From: Chitinophagaceae bacterium | Lineage (GTDB): Bacteria > Bacteroidota > Bacteroidia > Chitinophagales > Chitinophagaceae | NCBI GenBank assembly: GCA_016787085.1 | Contig: JAEUVJ010000061.1 | Coordinates: forward strand, 143,138 to 207,137 | Length of the DNA stretch: 64,000 nt | Reading direction: 5' to 3' | In this document: positions 63,201 through 64,000 of the stretch, in pieces | Layout: each line of letters begins with the position of its first letter | How positions within the stretch are numbered: position 1 is the stretch's first letter | Program-made: the position numbers and the translations under genes | The notes under the pieces: generated by a model | What the model was told of the DNA's origin: nothing | The model's database searches: none | What the model saw: the letters and a program-made list of their open reading frames with translations, nothing else

Positions 63201-64000
63201 CTTTCTGTCAGGGCAATTTCGTTACTCTTTCTTCTAACCGGACATCCGGTAATACCTGGAGCACAGGGGCTACTTCGCAAAGTATTGTCGTGGTCGCTTC
63301 TGGTACCTATTCAGTAACTTATACAGCGCCTAATGGATGTACGTCTGCACCTTCTGTTCCAGTTACGGTAACGGTCATATCACCCTCTGTCAGCACGACA
63401 AATAATACGATCTGCTCAAGTCAACTGCCTTATACCTGGAATGGACAGACTTTTAGCACAGCAGGCACTTACAATGTAATTCTTCCTGGCTCTCATGGCT
63501 GTGATTCTGTCGCTGTATTAATACTTGAAGTGTTACAAGGTCCTTCTTTGACAGTCAATAACAACAGCAATACGACAGTTCTGACCTGTACACAATCATC
63601 TATTAGCCTGACAGCAACAGGAAATGGATTGAATTACTCATGGTCAGACGGCACGACGATAGTCGGCACAGCAGCGAACTTAACGATCACTGCAGCGGGT
63701 ACTTATACAGTAACCGTGACCGGCGCCAACGGCTGTACGGCAACAGCGAGCATTACGATCACACAGGATGTGACTGTACCGACAGCAGGCATTACGAACA
63801 ACAGCGCAACCACCATACTGACCTGTACGCAGACATCCATCAGTGTAACAGCGACCGGTGGTGCAAGCTATAGCTGGTCAGACGGCACGACGGTAGTCGG
63901 CACAGCAGCGAACTTAACGATCACTGCAGCGGGCACCTATACAGTAACCGTGACCGGCGCCAACGGCTGTACGGCAACAGCGAGCATTACGATCACACAG
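57209..64000 (+). CDS. Giant secreted multidomain surface protein (C-terminus beyond window)
   Basis: At least 2264 residues; starts at the ATG at 57209 with signal peptide (LLALACLFTFSFSYSQ). Domains in order: DUF4082-like (about 25-190, DNNGTGIEVGLKFRVTQLGY and FFQSGNYWVDIVF); bacterial Ig-like of the SbsA type (about 195-305, VSVVFNEDMDPATI); an amidotransferase/ThuA-like fold (about 318-420, DVVILGELTVDAGQV); a polysaccharide-deacetylase-like region (about 560-810, AIIMTGDDHDNNGT and GFEISLHAS); an FN3-like domain (about 895-970); a LamG-like region (1024-1190); an Ig-like domain (1287-1377). From residue 1383 seven tandem units of about 68-70 residues (landmark VNNCGxSVLTAS, xYTGTLLWS) run to about 1860, then GGP and SATICSSQLP-type modules to the edge. 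Probably an adhesin or polymer-active enzyme exported by T9SS. Confidence 0.85.
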   Translation, partial: MAFRYSAFLRKHLLALACLFTFSFSYSQLNIFQPTDVPAVPLTNDNNGTGIEVGLKFRVTQLGYINGIRYYKGAGATGTHIGQLWTGTGNLLAEATFTNETASGWQEVLFTTPVSVSPNITYVAAYFSNSGDYAVTNPYFTSAVVNGPLRALASGEDGPNGVFKFTAIPSFPNAFFQSGNYWVDIVFTPNNNPDADPPLIMAALPAAGSSVAPANTTVSVVFNEDMDPATISATSFELRDAGNGLVPSTVTYLAAARMARITPSSSLAYSSTYTATIKGGALGVKDLAGNPLQADLSWSFTTVSGSPQNPADGPGGPVLVISSLANPFSRYTVEILRAEGLNHFAAADIAAVNASVLNNYDVVILGELTVDAGQVTMLTDWVNAGGTLIAFKPSPLLTPLLGLSAATGTLSDKYLLVNTANGPGVGIVGQTVQYHGEANQYPLNGAASIATLYSDASTATSFPAVTTMAVGTNGGKAIAFTYDLARSIVYTRQGNPAWAGQKRDGTPGPIRSDDMFYPDWIDFNKIAIPQADEQQRLLANIILQSNLHRKPLPRFWYLPRDLKAAIIMTGDDHDNNGTIGRFNQYQTLGPNTQQDVNNWTAIRGTSYVYPTTPITNAEAAAMEQKGFEISLHASTGCADFTQSSLLIDITNERTGLLTNLPGITSPGTARTHCLPWSDWASQPKVEFQNGIRMDVNYYYWPDTWVQNRPGMFTGSGMPMRFADTDGSLIDVYQAPTQMTDESGIGVADFTNAVLDKAIGPEGYYGVFVANMHTDTANHTGSNAIIASAIARNIPVVSARQMLTWLDGRNNSYFGTMTWNGSVLSFPITAYSGAFNLRAMLPLYSADGQLVTVTVNGNPLSFTNQTIKGIDYVFFDVLAGTNTYTATYSNDQTPPVVTNIVATTSVNGTATITWNTDEPADSRVDYGTTAGSLTANSSSTTLATSHSVTLTGLSPVTTYYFRVTSKDLLINTTVSPVPPGQPLSFVMPAFPCVNDLTAADFSQGSTDPNTMIVSEADGDVILQATLDQEFPGTSVPAGWGSATYSGSGSVVVNNGAVTVSGARAFSANSYGPGTMLDFIATFNLGSFQMAGYTNDQAFDSGPWVMIGQGSADGNLYLRSSQSDNINLGSGLLGAPHRYIIKWNANNFEVYIDGNTTPAATLSMTVASNMYIQISDFPAAEGALSVSRARIIPYASSGTFTSRVFDAGTVKPWGAMIWNSSIPSGTTLNMFARTGNVATPDGTWSDFLPIAASGNPIGVSSQYIQYRAEMATSDTKFTPVLRDVVIECSSPPLITTHPSAVSACNNSSVTFTTAAGGFPVPTVQWQVSENGTDWSDISGATATSLTFTAILADNNKQYRAVWTNTVSVVNSDAALLTVNAIPSAPTVTVVNNCGNSVLTASDFTGTLLWSNTATSGSITVNDAATYTVTQTINGCVSPAGSGVSAPKLIPSAPTVTVVNNCGNSVLTASDFTGTLLWSNTATSGSITVTDAATYTVTQTIDGCVSPAGSGVSAPKLIPSAPTVTVVNNCGNSVLTASGYTGSLLWSTGETTASITVTVGAAYTVTQTIDGCVSPAGGGVADPKVVPPAPAVSVMNNCGTSVLTASGYTGTLLWSNGATTASITVTDAAVYTVTQTAANGCISPAGSATSAPKLIPSAPTVTVVNNCGTSVLTASNYTGTLFWSNSATAPSITVPAGTYTVNQTIEGCVSPNASGVAAPAAVPAVPRIIAVNNCGSSLLTATNYTGTLLWNTGETTPVITVNAAGTYTVTQTIGGCTSPRIETRGGRALPKVVPAPPSVSVENNCGNSVLTASNYTGTLLWSNGANMSAITVTAAGTYTVAQTAANGCSSDVAPGLAAPKIIPDAPVLTAGGPLIFCEGGSVTLTSDKTDGNTWSTGALSQNIVTAASGIFSATYTAANGCVSSASSPVQVTVNAHSASTTNATICSSQLPFVWNGNNYNATGIYSMTFVNAVGCDSVATLNLTVNITPDPPVITPGGPTTFCQGNFVTLSSNRTSGNTWSTGATSQSIVVVASGTYSVTYTAPNGCTSAPSVPVTVTVISPSVSTTNNTICSSQLPYTWNGQTFSTAGTYNVILPGSHGCDSVAVLILEVLQGPSLTVNNNSNTTVLTCTQSSISLTATGNGLNYSWSDGTTIVGTAANLTITAAGTYTVTVTGANGCTATASITITQDVTVPTAGITNNSATTILTCTQTSISVTATGGASYSWSDGTTVVGTAANLTITAAGTYTVTVTGANGCTATASITITQ
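61355..62790 (+). repeat. Seven tandem coding repeats of about 204-210 bp
   Basis: Unit starts at 61355, 61559, 61763 and 61967 (exactly 204 bp apart), then about 62174, 62375 and 62588. The first two units are almost identical at the DNA level (only a few differences by eye, such as AACGAT versus ACCGAT); later units diverge. The encoded consensus is VNNCG-SVLTAS-YTGTLLWS-G--T--ITV--A-TYTVTQT--GC-SP. The Cys pair in each unit (NNCG and NGC) may form a disulfide after export. Confidence 0.9.
63641..64000 (+). repeat. Second set of tandem coding repeats (234-bp period) at the right edge
   Basis: A block of about 126 bp beginning TGGTCAGACGG at 63641 recurs at 63875, nearly base for base (one GATAGT/GGTAGT-type change), ending at the window edge with ATTACGATCACACAG. 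The encoded unit is WSDGTTxVGTAANLTITAAG and YTVTVTGANGCTATASITIT. The period is 234 bp (78 residues); more copies probably follow beyond 64000. Confidence 0.85.

Overview
The window reads as chromosomal DNA of a Bacteroidota bacterium, most likely Chitinophagaceae or a close relative. The pointers are a PorW/SprE-like type IX secretion (T9SS) protein, a T9SS C-terminal sorting domain, two TonB-dependent receptors, a CusA-TolC fusion, HYC_CC_PP-type and Porin_10-type proteins, and Bacteroidota promoter elements (TTTG, about 19-20 bases, TAnnTTTG). No rRNA, tRNA, CRISPR array, prophage or intact insertion sequence was seen.

Layout. 1-6.5 kb: a secreted reprolysin-like protease running off the left edge, an OmpA-type protein, two small exported proteins, an ECF sigma factor overlapping a membrane protein that looks like an anti-sigma/outer-membrane-barrel fusion, and UbiX. 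6.5-6.8 kb: no gene, but an orphan intrinsic terminator (possible sRNA) and the DPP IV terminator. 6.8-16.2 kb: a minus-strand block with DPP IV-type peptidase, serine-palmitoyltransferase-like enzyme, class A PBP and PorW/SprE-like protein. 16.3-19.1 kb: plus-strand envelope genes (a peptidase-less M23-type membrane protein, bactofilin, AtpI-like protein, a four-helix membrane protein, SprT-like protein, outer-membrane barrel). 19.2-29.7 kb: mixed housekeeping and secreted genes (GNAT, M23, OmpA-like, sucC, secreted endonuclease I, lipoprotein, purine nucleoside phosphorylase, putative porin) with two clusters of extragenic palindromes.

29.8-47.3 kb is the most distinctive part: a co-oriented metal-homeostasis island. 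It holds an HYC_CC_PP protein, a Cys-rich HMA protein, a TonB-dependent receptor with an N-terminal HMA domain, another HMA protein, a TlpA-type thioredoxin and a predicted outer-membrane protein. Then comes a second TonB-dependent receptor behind a clear promoter and a 40-bp palindrome, a membrane-anchored DtxR-FeoA-FeoA protein, FeoB split into GTPase and permease genes, a small exported protein, a CusA-type RND pump fused to TolC, and its CusB-type adaptor. A strong terminator closes it. The parts could form an envelope-spanning copper/iron uptake, chaperoning and efflux system; metal specificity is inferred.

47.4-56.7 kb: Tex, cupin, methyltransferase, an ATP-grasp-like protein, a glutamine-amidotransferase-like protein, an amidohydrolase lipoprotein and an exported amidase. 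57.2-64 kb: the first 2264 residues of a giant secreted multidomain protein (DUF4082-like, Ig-like, amidotransferase-like and deacetylase-like regions, FN3-like, then many Ig/PKD-like tandem repeats), which runs off the right edge.

All assignments come from reading motifs and translations; no database search was run.
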